Positions 33,998-43,178 of a stretch of 53,729 nt of DNA are shown piece by piece. The stretch lies in the NCBI RefSeq assembly GCF_016908145.1, contig NZ_JAFBDI010000015.1, forward strand, positions 1-53,729. Direction: 5' to 3'. The notes under the pieces were generated by a model. That model worked only from the letters and a program-made list of their open reading frames with translations. It was not told the DNA's origin and ran no database searches. Source of the DNA: Marinitoga litoralis. Lineage in GTDB: Bacteria; Thermotogota; Thermotogae; Petrotogales; Petrotogaceae. A program made the translations under genes and the position numbers. Within the stretch, counting starts at the first letter, position 1, and each line of letters opens with the position of its first letter.

Positions 33998-34843
33998 ATG
34001 ATTATATTAACCCCTTTAATTGTAATAATTGGTATGATAATTTATATAATACCGTATTTATGGCCAGTGAGTTTTGCTATTACAATGTTTGTATACCATA
34101 TTTTATTAAAAAATAGAGATGAACATATAAAAAGGTTAAAAATTTTATTCGAAAGAAAAGGTATAAAAAATTATGATTTTGGAAAGATTAAAGAAGGAAA
34201 TTCATTAAAGATTCTTTTTGGATATATAATTTCTTTTTTAGGATTTACCTTAGTATTTTTAAAATTATCTAATCAAATTGAAGAAATATATAGTCAAATA
34301 AATACATTAGAAGATTTACAAAATTTAGAATATACTTTACCACAATTTGATGTATTTTTATTTATTTTGTTCTTATTCTTTTTATGGTTCACATATATTA
34401 ATTTAATAAGTAGAATAGTTAAAGATCAATTTTTTATTCAAAACATAGAAATTATAAATAACATTATAGATAAGCCAGTAATAAAATACAGAGATTCTAA
34501 TTTTGTAATGTTTCTCAGAATAATTACTTTTAATTTATATGAATGGTTTTTATTAATATCTTTAATCAGAGAAACAAATACTTTATATATTAAAGACGGA
34601 ACGTTCAATATAAAATCTAAAAATGAAGAAAAAAACAAAGAAAAAATAGTAGAAAATGTTGAGGAAAATAACGTAAAAGAATTAAACTCAGAAGAATTCG
34701 AAACAAGAGATGAATATTTAAGTTATTTATATTCTATATTATCTCAATTAAATAATGTAGATAGAACTAAAAAAATGGAAGAATTATTATCAAAAAATAT
34801 GATTTCTGAGGAAGAAGCTGAAAAATTGAAAAAAATGTTTTAA
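33998..34843 (+). CDS. Membrane protein with SHOCT-like C-terminal tail
   Basis: The 281 residues show a helix pair at the N-terminus (about 1-35), two more hydrophobic segments near 70-90 and 120-140, one near 170-188, and a charged C-terminal region. The final 30 residues (RTKKMEELLSKNMISEEEAE) match the SHOCT pattern, a short oligomerisation module. Function unknown. It starts 4 bp after hisS behind GGAGTGA and ends about 110 bp before acpP, in a separate unit. Not recognised beyond the tail. Confidence 0.72.
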   Translation: MIILTPLIVIIGMIIYIIPYLWPVSFAITMFVYHILLKNRDEHIKRLKILFERKGIKNYDFGKIKEGNSLKILFGYIISFLGFTLVFLKLSNQIEEIYSQINTLEDLQNLEYTLPQFDVFLFILFLFFLWFTYINLISRIVKDQFFIQNIEIINNIIDKPVIKYRDSNFVMFLRIITFNLYEWFLLISLIRETNTLYIKDGTFNIKSKNEEKNKEKIVENVEENNVKELNSEEFETRDEYLSYLYSILSQLNNVDRTKKMEELLSKNMISEEEAEKLKKMF

Positions 34844-34871
34844 TTTTACAAAATATACAAAAAAATTTTAC

Positions 34872-34900
34872 TTGACATTGGTATAAAATATTAATATAAT
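34872..34900 (+). promoter_or_regulatory. acpP promoter, perfect sigma-70 consensus
   Basis: TTGACA (34872-34877), 17 bp, TATAAT (34895-34900). An inverted pair, ATTGGTAT (34877-34884) and ATACCGAT (34902-34909), brackets the -10 with one mismatch and may bind a regulator. Confidence 0.9.
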
Positions 34901-34955
34901 AATACCGATTTTATATTATTGGCTGTCTTGTGAAAATAAATAGGGAGGTATTTAT

Positions 34956-35210
34956 ATGACAAGAGATGAACTTTTTGAAAAAGTAAAAGAAATCATAGTA
35001 GATACATTGAATGTTGATGAAGAAGATGTAACTTTAGACGCTTCTTTTACAGATGATTTAGATGCAGATTCTTTAGAATTAGTGGATTTAACAATGGCTT
35101 TTGAATCAGAATTAGGAGTTTCAATTGAAGATGAAGAATTAGAAAAGATAAAAACTGTTGAAGATGTAGTAGATTCATTAGCAGAAAAATTAAATATAGA
35201 AGAAGAATAA
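34956..35210 (+). CDS. acpP: Acyl carrier protein
   Basis: The 84-residue acidic carrier holds growing fatty-acyl chains on a phosphopantetheine arm. The attachment serine is S39 in [10 protein letters not shown]. Flanking helices and the tail ending in NIEEE are typical. Start follows GGGAGG. It is monocistronic, with a consensus promoter upstream and a strong terminator downstream, which fits the high expression usual for ACP. Other fatty-acid synthesis genes are not adjacent. Confidence 0.97.
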   Translation: MTRDELFEKVKEIIVDTLNVDEEDVTLDASFTDDLDADSLELVDLTMAFESELGVSIEDEELEKIKTVEDVVDSLAEKLNIEEE

Positions 35211-35218
35211 TATCCTTT

Positions 35219-35252
35219 ATAAGGGAAGCTTTCGCTTCCCTTATTTTATTTA
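35219..35252 (+). terminator. acpP terminator
   Basis: ATAAGGGAAGC and GCTTCCCTTAT pair over 11 bp around TTTC and run into TTTATTT. Confidence 0.92.
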
Positions 35253-35289
35253 AAAATAAAATTATTTTTGATATATGGAGGTGACTGAA

Positions 35290-36876
35290 ATGGCTAAAAA
35301 ATATATTGTTGTTACTGGTGGTGTTTTAAGTGGAATTGGAAAAGGTATTGTATCTGCGTCTATTGGTAGAGTATTAAAGGATTGTGGAATAAAAGTAAAT
35401 TCATTGAAGATAGATCCATATTTGAATGTCGATGCTGGAACTATGAATCCTAATCAACATGGAGAAGTATTTGTTACAGATGATGGTTATGAAGCTGATC
35501 TTGATTTGGGACATTATGAAAGATTTTTAGGAATTGATATGAAAAGATATAATAATATAACAGCAGGTCAAATATTTAAAAGTATTATAGAAAAAGAAAG
35601 AGAAGGTAAATATTTAGGTGCAACAGTTCAAATGGTTCCTCATGTTACAGATGAAATAAAAAATAGAATTAGAAGCATAGATACAGATTTATTGATGATA
35701 GAAATTGGAGGAACAGTAGGAGATATTGAAGGAGAAATATTCTTAGAAGCTGTTAGAGAACTATCTTTAGAAGAAGGAATAGAAAATTTCTTTTTTATTC
35801 ATGTCACATTTGTTCCTTATTTAGGTGTAACAAATGAATTTAAAACAAAACCAACTCAACAATCTGTTCAATTGTTAAGAAAAATAGGTATTCATCCAAA
35901 CATGTTAGTTATTAGAACTGAAAAACCAATAGATTCAAATAGTATGGACAAAATTGCATTATTTGCAGGTGTAAATAGAAAATTTGTTATTAATTTACCA
36001 GATGCAGATAATGTTTATGAAGTTCCAGAAAAGATATATAATCTTGGAATACAAAATATGATAGCAGAAAAATTAAATATTAAAATAGAAAATAAACTTA
36101 ATTGGGATTATCCTAAAAATTTTGCACCTGTAAAAATAGCTATGGTGGGCAAATATTTAGGAACAGATGATGCATATAAAAGTATAATTGAAAGTATATT
36201 CTTAAGTGGTGCTGAAAAACCTGAATTATTGGATTCTCAAACAATTGAAGAATTATCCGAAGAAGAAGCTAAAGAACTATTATCTAAATATGACGGAATA
36301 ATAATTCCTGGAGGATTTGGGAAAAGAGGAATTGAAGGAAAAATTAAAGCAGTAAAAATTGCAAGAGAAAATAATATCCCAATATTTGGAATATGTTTAG
36401 GAATGCAAATTATGGTAATTGAATATGCTAGAAATGTTGGCAAATTAGAAAATGCAAATTCTTCAGAATTTGATCCAGAAACCCCATATCCTGTAATTGA
36501 TATGATGGAAGAGCAAAAAGAAATATTAAAATTAGGTGGAACAATGAGACTTGGGGCACAAGAAACAAAAGTATTTAAAAATACTAAATTATTTGATATA
36601 TATAATGACGAGATGATCTTTGAAAGGCATAGACATAGATATGAGGTTAATTTAGATAGATTTAAGGATTTATTTGCATTTCCTGGTGAAGAAAATTCAG
36701 ATAAAAAGCTAATTATATCTGCAAAATCGGATTTTGTTGAAGCTGTAGAACTAAAAGATCATCCATTTTTCATTGGGGTTCAATATCATCCAGAATTGAA
36801 AAGTAAAGTTGGAACACCTCATCCAATATTCAAAGCATTTATAGAGAAATTAAAGGAATTGAAAGGATTAAAATGA
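35290..36876 (+). CDS. pyrG: CTP synthase
   Basis: PyrG makes CTP from UTP using glutamine or ammonia. The 528 residues have the N-terminal amidoligase domain (VTGGVLSGIGKG P-loop, then KIDPYLNVDAGTMNPNQHGE) and a C-terminal class I glutaminase with nucleophile C369 in GICLGMQ and catalytic H500/E502 in QYHPE. I start at the ATG at 35290 behind GGAGGTGA, not 15 bases upstream inside that site. The gene ends in ATGA overlap with the CPBP protease gene. Confidence 0.97.
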   Translation: MAKKYIVVTGGVLSGIGKGIVSASIGRVLKDCGIKVNSLKIDPYLNVDAGTMNPNQHGEVFVTDDGYEADLDLGHYERFLGIDMKRYNNITAGQIFKSIIEKEREGKYLGATVQMVPHVTDEIKNRIRSIDTDLLMIEIGGTVGDIEGEIFLEAVRELSLEEGIENFFFIHVTFVPYLGVTNEFKTKPTQQSVQLLRKIGIHPNMLVIRTEKPIDSNSMDKIALFAGVNRKFVINLPDADNVYEVPEKIYNLGIQNMIAEKLNIKIENKLNWDYPKNFAPVKIAMVGKYLGTDDAYKSIIESIFLSGAEKPELLDSQTIEELSEEEAKELLSKYDGIIIPGGFGKRGIEGKIKAVKIARENNIPIFGICLGMQIMVIEYARNVGKLENANSSEFDPETPYPVIDMMEEQKEILKLGGTMRLGAQETKVFKNTKLFDIYNDEMIFERHRHRYEVNLDRFKDLFAFPGEENSDKKLIISAKSDFVEAVELKDHPFFIGVQYHPELKSKVGTPHPIFKAFIEKLKELKGLK

Positions 36877-37451
36877 TAAAATTAATCTTTAATATTATTT
36901 TATATTTTCTATTAATTTATTTAATAGAAAAAAATATTAAGTTTGAGACAGGATTATTATTGAAAAGCATATTATTTGCAATTTTAATTCCAATATATAA
37001 TTTAAAATTTCATATAGATTCTCCCTCTTTAATATATATTATTTTTATTGTTTATGGAATTATAATTAATATATTACCAGAAAAATGGATAAAGACAGAT
37101 TCATTAAGAATTTATATAAACACAAAAAGATTGATTTTAATACCTATATCAGCTTCTATTACAGAAGAAGTTTTTTTTAGAGGAATATTAAATGAATTAT
37201 TGGTTGATGTTATAAATAATGTTATATATGTTTCTTTAATTTCCTCTTTTTTATTTGCTTTAATTCATATATTTAATTTTTTAAATGGTATTGAAGAAAA
37301 GAAATATTTTTTAATTACTTTTCCATTTAGATTTGCTTTTGGTATTTTTTTTTCTATTATCTATTTCAAGTATGGAATTTTAAGTACAATTTTTCTACAC
37401 TTTTTAGTTGATTTTCCTGCATTATTGAGAATATACAAAAGAGTGCATTAA
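36873..37451 (+). CDS. CPBP-family intramembrane protease
   Basis: A 192-residue membrane protein of the CAAX-protease/bacteriocin-processing family, likely a metal-dependent or Glu-dependent intramembrane protease. The family motifs are complete: EExxxR at 98-103 (EEVFFR), FxxxH ending at H132 (FALIH), and HxxxD at 176-180 (HFLVD). About six membrane helices. It starts in a four-base overlap with the pyrG stop, so translation is coupled. The substrate is unknown. Confidence 0.9.
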   Translation: MIKLIFNIILYFLLIYLIEKNIKFETGLLLKSILFAILIPIYNLKFHIDSPSLIYIIFIVYGIIINILPEKWIKTDSLRIYINTKRLILIPISASITEEVFFRGILNELLVDVINNVIYVSLISSFLFALIHIFNFLNGIEEKKYFLITFPFRFAFGIFFSIIYFKYGILSTIFLHFLVDFPALLRIYKRVH

Positions 37452-37465
37452 TATGCACTTTTTTA
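37442..37465. terminator. Terminator between CPBP gene and sugar ABC operon
   Basis: AGTGCAT and ATGCACT form a 7-bp stem around TAAT and are followed by TTTTTT on the plus strand. The hairpin includes the CPBP stop codon. On the minus strand the tract is TCTTTTGT, so it may serve both converging units. Confidence 0.82.
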
Positions 37466-38293
37466 TTAATCCTTTAAACTACCTTGAGTTAAACCAGCAA
37501 TAATATATTTTTGTGCAATAGCAAATACAAATATAGTTGGTAATAATGCTATTACAATTCCTGCAGCTAAAACATTCCACTGAATTCCAGCCTTTGAAAT
37601 TATCGAGTATAATCCTACAGGAACAGTATATTTATCAGAAGTGTTTAAAAACATTACTGCAGTAAATAATTCATTCCAATTATTTACAAATGAAAAACTC
37701 ATAATAGCTGAAAGTCCAGGCAACATTAATGGAATTGTTATTTTAAATAATGTTTGAAATTCATTACATCCATCAATTAAAGCCGCTTCTTCTATACTTT
37801 TTGGGATTCTATCAAAAAAACCTCTAGCCATAATTGCACTAAAAGCAGCTCCAATACCACTATATACTATTATAATACTTATTAGTTTGTCTATTAATTT
37901 TAGTTCTGAAAACATAACATATTGAGGTACCATTATTAAATATGAAGGTATCATTTGCGAAAAAAATAAAAATAATACTAATGCATATTTCCCCTTAAAT
38001 TCTTTTCTAGATAGTACATAACCACTTAACATTGCGAAAAAAGTAGATACAAAAGAAGCTAATATAGATACAATAACACTATTTAAAAAGTATTGTTTGA
38101 AATTCACAAATTCAAACAATTTCCTATAACCATATAAACTTGGGTTATTTGTCCAATAACGTATAGGAAATGTATATAATTCATATACTGGTTTAAATGA
38201 AGTTAATATAATCCAGTATAATGGAAATAATGCAAATATTAAAAATAAAGCCAAAAGAATGAATTTAATTATTTTAATATATAATTTCTTCAT
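37466..38293 (-). CDS. Carbohydrate ABC transporter permease, MalG type
   Basis: The second membrane subunit of a CUT1 sugar importer. The 275 residues have six membrane helices and the EAA loop that contacts the ATPase (EEAALIDGCNEFQTLFKITI). Length and the C-terminus match the MalG family. It overlaps the MalF-type gene by four bases and is last in the operon. No ABC ATPase gene follows, so a shared MsmK/MalK-type ATPase must energise it. Confidence 0.95.
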   Translation of the reverse strand: MKKLYIKIIKFILLALFLIFALFPLYWIILTSFKPVYELYTFPIRYWTNNPSLYGYRKLFEFVNFKQYFLNSVIVSILASFVSTFFAMLSGYVLSRKEFKGKYALVLFLFFSQMIPSYLIMVPQYVMFSELKLIDKLISIIIVYSGIGAAFSAIMARGFFDRIPKSIEEAALIDGCNEFQTLFKITIPLMLPGLSAIMSFSFVNNWNELFTAVMFLNTSDKYTVPVGLYSIISKAGIQWNVLAAGIVIALLPTIFVFAIAQKYIIAGLTQGSLKD

Positions 38294-39165
38294 ATACTAA
38301 ACTCCTTCTTGGAAGTTAATTTTAAATACATTATTGCATATATTAATAGTATTAAAACAATTATTACACCATGTGCAGCTGCTAAACTATAATTTGATTC
38401 ATAAAAAACTGTGTTGATCATTTTTACAGATAATATTTCAGTACTTCCTGCAGGTCCTCCTCTAGTCATACCATATATAATGTCTGGGAAATTCATGACC
38501 CAAATTATTCTTAACAATACGGTATTTACTAAAGTAGGTTTAATATATGGAATTGTTATTTTGAAAAGTTTTGTAAAATATCCAGCACCATCTATTTCAG
38601 CTGCTTCATATAAAGAATTAGGGATTGATTGCAAAGCTGCTAAAATCATAATTGCAAAAAATGGTATTCCATACCAAACATTTACTAAAATAACAGAATA
38701 TAATGCAATAGTTGGATCAGATAGAAAGTTTATACTTTCTTCTATAATTCCCATTTTCATCAAAATATCATTAACAACTCCAAATTGGCCATTTAAAAGC
38801 CAAGACCAAATTAATCCTATGGCAAATCCAGAAACTGCCCAGGGATAAAATACTAGACCAGCATATAGCCCTCTACCTTTGAAAGGTTCTTTCATTAACA
38901 ATGCCAAAATAAATCCTAAAATCAGCTGCAATAATACAGAAAAAAAGATCCATTTTATTGTATTCCATATAACATCAATATAGAATATATCAGAAAAAAT
39001 TTCTTTGAAATTTTCAAAACCAATCCATTGTATATTACCAAAATTATATAGTGAATAATTTTTAAAAGAAAGCAATACCCCACTAATAGTGGGGTAAAAA
39101 ATTATAAATGAAATTAAAATTATAGTAGGTAATATCATCAATAATATGAAACTTCTTTTTCTCAT
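38290..39165 (-). CDS. Carbohydrate ABC transporter permease, MalF type
   Basis: The first membrane subunit of the CUT1 importer. The 291 residues have six helices and the EAA loop (YEAAEIDGAGYFTKLFKITI). The segment FPDIIYGMTRGGPAGSTE, typical of MalF-like permeases, is present. It overlaps both neighbours by four bases, so the binding protein and two permeases are translationally coupled. The large periplasmic loop of E. coli MalF is absent, as in most relatives. Confidence 0.95.
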   Translation of the reverse strand: MRKRSFILLMILPTIILISFIIFYPTISGVLLSFKNYSLYNFGNIQWIGFENFKEIFSDIFYIDVIWNTIKWIFFSVLLQLILGFILALLMKEPFKGRGLYAGLVFYPWAVSGFAIGLIWSWLLNGQFGVVNDILMKMGIIEESINFLSDPTIALYSVILVNVWYGIPFFAIMILAALQSIPNSLYEAAEIDGAGYFTKLFKITIPYIKPTLVNTVLLRIIWVMNFPDIIYGMTRGGPAGSTEILSVKMINTVFYESNYSLAAAHGVIIVLILLIYAIMYLKLTSKKEFSI

Positions 39166-40424
39166 TTATCCAATCCAGCTTCCTTCCAAAAATCTGTCCA
39201 TTCTTTTAAACATCTTACAACAGATAATTTTCCAAGCAATACTTGTTGCATTGTTTTTTCTTGGAATTCATTCCATTTTCCCCAATTTTCATTATCTAAT
39301 GGATATTGTGTAAATTGATAATGTTCTGTGTCATTAAACATATCTTTCCAGCCTTTAAATATATCGGAACTAAAGTAACTGTCGTAATCATATACAGATT
39401 TCAAAATAGGTAATGCACCATATGCTTTACTCCAATATCCGTTAATTTCTGCAGAACTTACAAATTTAATGAATTTCCAAGCTAAATCCTTATGTTTAGA
39501 ATATATAGGTATTCCCCATCCTACAAAACCGAATGAAGGGTACGTTTTTCCACTTACGCCAATTGGTAGAGGAGCTGTTTTATATTTTCCTGGAATCATT
39601 TCATTAAGCATTCCTGTTGTATCTGGATCTTGGAATAACAATGGGGTAATTCCAGATACAAATGCATTAACTTGTTCATCCCATCCCCAGTTTATAGAAT
39701 CTTTAGGAGCGGTATCTTTGTATAAACTAACATAGAAATTTAAAGCTTCAACTGCTCTAGGATCATCAAAAATAATTTTTCCTGATTTTGTTAGATACAT
39801 ATTATTTGGATCAATATCATCAAAGAATGAAGTTACAACTATATCTATGAATGAAGTTGGATATCCTTTTCCTCTAAAATCAAAACCATATTGATTTTTG
39901 TTTGATTCTGTAAGTTTTTTAGCCATATCATACATTTCTTTCATAGTTTTTGGATAACCTTTAAATCCATATTTTGCTAATATGTCATCTCTATAGAATA
40001 AAGTTTTTACAAATATACCATGTGGTAATAAATATGGCTTATTATTGTAAATACTAGCAGCTTCTAATACACCATTAATTAAATCATTTCTTTCTGGCCA
40101 AGAATTAATATATGGGGTTAAATCTTCCAATTTCCCTATGGATGCTAATGTGCTTAAATTCCAATCCCCTATTTCTACAATGTCAAGTGGTTGTTCAGTA
40201 CTAATCATTAAATTTATTTTTTGATATGCAGTTTCATATGGTGGTGAAATTACATTTATTTTAACTCCCGGATTTAATGTTTCAAACATTTCAATAATTT
40301 TGTTTAATGTAGGTGTTCTCCAAGGACTAGAAAATGCTTCTATAAGATTTAAAGTAATAACCTCTTCAGAAAAAACCATTAATGTACTTAAAACTAAAAC
40401 TAATAATAATATAATCTTCTTCAT
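39162..40424 (-). CDS. Sugar ABC transporter substrate-binding protein
   Basis: A periplasmic receptor of the CUT1 family, 420 residues with signal peptide (IILLLVLVLSTLMVFSEE). The mature part has the binding-protein fold typical of cluster D, with segments EAFSSPWRTPTLNKIIEMFE and PFGFVGWGIPIY-like hinge regions (FGFVGWGIPIYSKHKD). No lipobox Cys is seen. I start at the ATG at 40424 behind GGAGGTGG; the longer reading from 40454 lies over the promoter. The ligand is not predictable; a GH13 enzyme lies about 4 kb away in another operon. Confidence 0.93.
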   Translation of the reverse strand: MKKIILLLVLVLSTLMVFSEEVITLNLIEAFSSPWRTPTLNKIIEMFETLNPGVKINVISPPYETAYQKINLMISTEQPLDIVEIGDWNLSTLASIGKLEDLTPYINSWPERNDLINGVLEAASIYNNKPYLLPHGIFVKTLFYRDDILAKYGFKGYPKTMKEMYDMAKKLTESNKNQYGFDFRGKGYPTSFIDIVVTSFFDDIDPNNMYLTKSGKIIFDDPRAVEALNFYVSLYKDTAPKDSINWGWDEQVNAFVSGITPLLFQDPDTTGMLNEMIPGKYKTAPLPIGVSGKTYPSFGFVGWGIPIYSKHKDLAWKFIKFVSSAEINGYWSKAYGALPILKSVYDYDSYFSSDIFKGWKDMFNDTEHYQFTQYPLDNENWGKWNEFQEKTMQQVLLGKLSVVRCLKEWTDFWKEAGLDK

Positions 40425-40458
40425 GGTTCCACCTCCTGAAATATTTATATACATAATT

Positions 40459-40467
40459 ATTATACCA
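40459..40467 (-). promoter_or_regulatory. Sugar ABC operon promoter, extended -10
   Basis: On the minus strand TGGTATAAT lies 35 bp before the start. No convincing -35. No catabolite-response element was recognised. Confidence 0.55.
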
Positions 40468-40570
40468 TATTTTAAAATAATATTAATATATTTTATTGGG
40501 GATTATATTTGTTAAATTTGAACATAGTTACATTATTTCAATAGATATTTACATACATTAAAAACATTTG

Positions 40571-40579
40571 TGATATACT
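40571..40579 (+). promoter_or_regulatory. Promoter of the radical SAM/sugar operon, extended -10
   Basis: TGATATACT at 40571-40579, about 30 bp before the start. A TTTACA lies 20 bp upstream of the -10. Confidence 0.5.
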
Positions 40580-40608
40580 TTAAAAAAGCATATAATGGGA
40601 GGAATAAT

Positions 40609-42417
40609 ATGAATAAAAATAATATAGGAAAATGGTTGTTTGCAAGTGGTGTGTTACATAGAGTAAGAAAGCCTGCAAGATATATAGGTGGAGAATATAA
40701 TGATATTGTAAAAAATCCTAATAATAAAATAAGAATTGGTTTAATGTTTCCTGATTTATATGAGGTAGGAATGTCTCATACTGGATTTCAAATATTATTT
40801 CATGCGTTTAATTCTAAGGATAATATCTTTGCAGAAAGGATATTCCTTCCATGGAAAGATATGATAGATGAAATGAAAAAATCTAATATACCTCTTTTTA
40901 CATTAGAAACATATACACCTATAAAAGATTTAGATTTAATAGGCATTACATTACAATATGAGTTATCATATACAAATATTGTTCATGCCTTAAAATTAGC
41001 GGAAATACCAGTATATACTAAAGATAGAAATGAAAATGATCCCATAATTATTGCAGGAGGGCCATGTGCGTCTAATCCTGAACCTGTAGCAGATTTTATT
41101 GATGCATTCTATAATGGAGATGGTGAAGAGGTTATTGATGATTTAGAAGAAATTCTATCACAAAATATAACAAGAGAAGAAAAAATAAGGAAATTACATG
41201 AAATAGGATTTTATGTTCCAAAGTATTATGAAACTAGAGAAAATGAATTTGGATATATTGTTCCTGTATATGATAAAAGAGTAAAAATAAGAAAAACTAG
41301 AGATTTGAATAAAGTAACATTTCCAACAAATCAAATTGTACCAAAAATAAAAACTATTCATAATAGAGCTATTGTTGAAATAATGCGTGGTTGTAATAGA
41401 AGTTGTAGATTTTGTCATGCGGGATATTATTATAGGCCAGTAAGAGAAAGAACAGCAGATGAAATCATTAGATTATCTTTAGAAACATTAGAAAAAACAG
41501 GATATAATGAATTATCATTATTATCTTTAAGCACTTTGGATTATAGTGATTTAGAGAAAGTATTAAATGAATTAGAACCGTTTTTAAAAGAAAATAGAAT
41601 ATCTATATCATTGCCATCTAGTAGAGTAGATAAATTTGGTATTGAAATTGGTAGTAAGATATCAGGTGCTAGAAAAACAGGATTGACTTTTGCACCAGAA
41701 GCCGGTTCTCAAAGATTGAGAGATGTAATTAATAAAAATATATCAGAAGAAGAAATTTTAAATGTAGTTGAATATGCTAAAAAAGCAGGTTGGAGAAAAA
41801 TCAAATTATATTTTATGATTGGTCTTCCTACAGAAACAGAAGAAGATGTTAAAGGTATTGTTGAACTTACAAAGAAAATAAAACAAGTAACTAAAATAAA
41901 AGATATTACAGTAAATGTTTCTATTTTCATTCCAAAACCACATACACCTTTTGAAAAAGAAAGATTCTATCAACCTAAAGAAATAAAAGAAAAAATAAAA
42001 ATATTAAATGAAGTTAGAAGATTTGCTAAATTAAAGGTTCATGATCCATATGTTAGTTTAATTGAAGCATTACTTTCTAGAGGAGATAGAAGATTATCTG
42101 GATTAATATACAAAGTAGCTTTAGAAGAAAATGCAATATTTGATGAATGGGATGAGGAGTTTGATTTTAGAAAATGGGCTAGAAAAATAAACGAATTAAA
42201 TATAAATACAGAAAGATATTTAGAAAAGATAGAAACTGATGATTTACCATGGAAAATAATAGATATTTTAATTACAGATAAATTTAAGAAAGAAGAAATT
42301 AAAAAAGCTAACAATGAGGAAATTACAGAAGATTGTAGATGGGATATATGTACATTATGTGGAGTTTGTATAAAAACAGGATTGAATAATGTATTAGTAA
42401 AGCAGGTGGAAAAATGA
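40609..42417 (+). CDS. TIGR03960-type B12-binding radical SAM protein
   Basis: A 602-residue protein of a widespread family without known reaction. It has a cobalamin-binding-like N-domain (about 45-175: MFPDLYEVGMSHTGFQIL, then IAGGPCASNPEP) and a radical SAM domain with the cluster motif CNRSCRFC. SLPSSRVDKF and FAPEAGSQRLRDVINKN are also conserved. The tail carries CRWDICTLCGVC, which may hold another metal. In many clostridia this protein is fused to or followed by a DUF2344 (TIGR03936) partner and RNase G; here an inositol-phosphatase gene follows instead. Start at the ATG behind GGGAGGAATAAT; an in-frame ATG at 40570 overlaps the promoter. Confidence 0.88.
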   Translation: MNKNNIGKWLFASGVLHRVRKPARYIGGEYNDIVKNPNNKIRIGLMFPDLYEVGMSHTGFQILFHAFNSKDNIFAERIFLPWKDMIDEMKKSNIPLFTLETYTPIKDLDLIGITLQYELSYTNIVHALKLAEIPVYTKDRNENDPIIIAGGPCASNPEPVADFIDAFYNGDGEEVIDDLEEILSQNITREEKIRKLHEIGFYVPKYYETRENEFGYIVPVYDKRVKIRKTRDLNKVTFPTNQIVPKIKTIHNRAIVEIMRGCNRSCRFCHAGYYYRPVRERTADEIIRLSLETLEKTGYNELSLLSLSTLDYSDLEKVLNELEPFLKENRISISLPSSRVDKFGIEIGSKISGARKTGLTFAPEAGSQRLRDVINKNISEEEILNVVEYAKKAGWRKIKLYFMIGLPTETEEDVKGIVELTKKIKQVTKIKDITVNVSIFIPKPHTPFEKERFYQPKEIKEKIKILNEVRRFAKLKVHDPYVSLIEALLSRGDRRLSGLIYKVALEENAIFDEWDEEFDFRKWARKINELNINTERYLEKIETDDLPWKIIDILITDKFKKEEIKKANNEEITEDCRWDICTLCGVCIKTGLNNVLVKQVEK

Positions 42418-43178
42418 TTGAATTTGATTATTTAAAGGAAAAAGTTATAGAAGTAGGTAAAAATCTTTTAGATTGGAGAGAAAAAGAATTTACTATTTCT
42501 AGTAAATCATCTAAACATGATTTAGTAACATCTTTAGATTTAAGAGTACAAGAATTCTTATACAATTCATTAACACAAAAATTTCCAGAAATAGGTTTTT
42601 TGGGTGAAGAAAGTGGAATGGATGAAAAACCTAAAACTAATGGTTATTGGGTTATTGATCCAATAGATGGTACAGTAAACTTTTCAAAAATGTTACCGTT
42701 GTTTTGTATTTCTGCTGCATATATTGAAAACGATGAGCCTAAATATGGTATAATATATGCCCCGATGTTAAATCAAGTAATTATTGCGGAAGAAAATAAG
42801 GGAGTATATTTAAATGATTTAAAAGTAAGACCAAATTGGGCAAAAGATATAGATGATGCAATGGTTTCAATGGGTAACATAAAGGGTAAAACATTTAAAT
42901 ATTATCACGCATTAGAAAATGAAGTTATGAGAGTTAGGTTATTAGGTACAGCTGCATTACAGATAGCATACGTAGGTACAGGTTTTTTTGATGCATTTGT
43001 TTCAGTAAAAGGGAAACCTTGGGATATAGCTGCTGGATATATTATAGTTAAAGAAGCTGGAGGAATAATTACTGATTATTTTGGAAATAAAACATCTATT
43101 TTTAATACAAAAAATATTTATTCAAATCCATATATACATGAAAAATTATTAAAGATTATACAGGGGGTGTCGGAATGA
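42414..43178 (+). CDS. Inositol monophosphatase family protein
   Basis: A magnesium-dependent phosphatase of 254 residues. Metal-site motifs are complete: GEESG (about 63-67), WVIDPIDGTVNF (about 79-90), and WDIAAGYIIVKEAGG (about 203-217). Members act on inositol phosphate, fructose-1,6-bisphosphate or PAP; the sequence does not decide among them. It overlaps the radical SAM gene by four bases and the nucleotidyltransferase gene by four bases. Placed between sugar-nucleotide and glycosidase genes, a sugar-phosphate substrate is reasonable. Confidence 0.93.
   Translation: MIEFDYLKEKVIEVGKNLLDWREKEFTISSKSSKHDLVTSLDLRVQEFLYNSLTQKFPEIGFLGEESGMDEKPKTNGYWVIDPIDGTVNFSKMLPLFCISAAYIENDEPKYGIIYAPMLNQVIIAEENKGVYLNDLKVRPNWAKDIDDAMVSMGNIKGKTFKYYHALENEVMRVRLLGTAALQIAYVGTGFFDAFVSVKGKPWDIAAGYIIVKEAGGIITDYFGNKTSIFNTKNIYSNPYIHEKLLKIIQGVSE

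Noticed and set aside
36873-37451. Abortive-infection or bacteriocin-immunity role for the CPBP protease
   Set aside because: The family includes such proteins, but the gene is coupled to pyrG and no toxin or bacteriocin gene is near.
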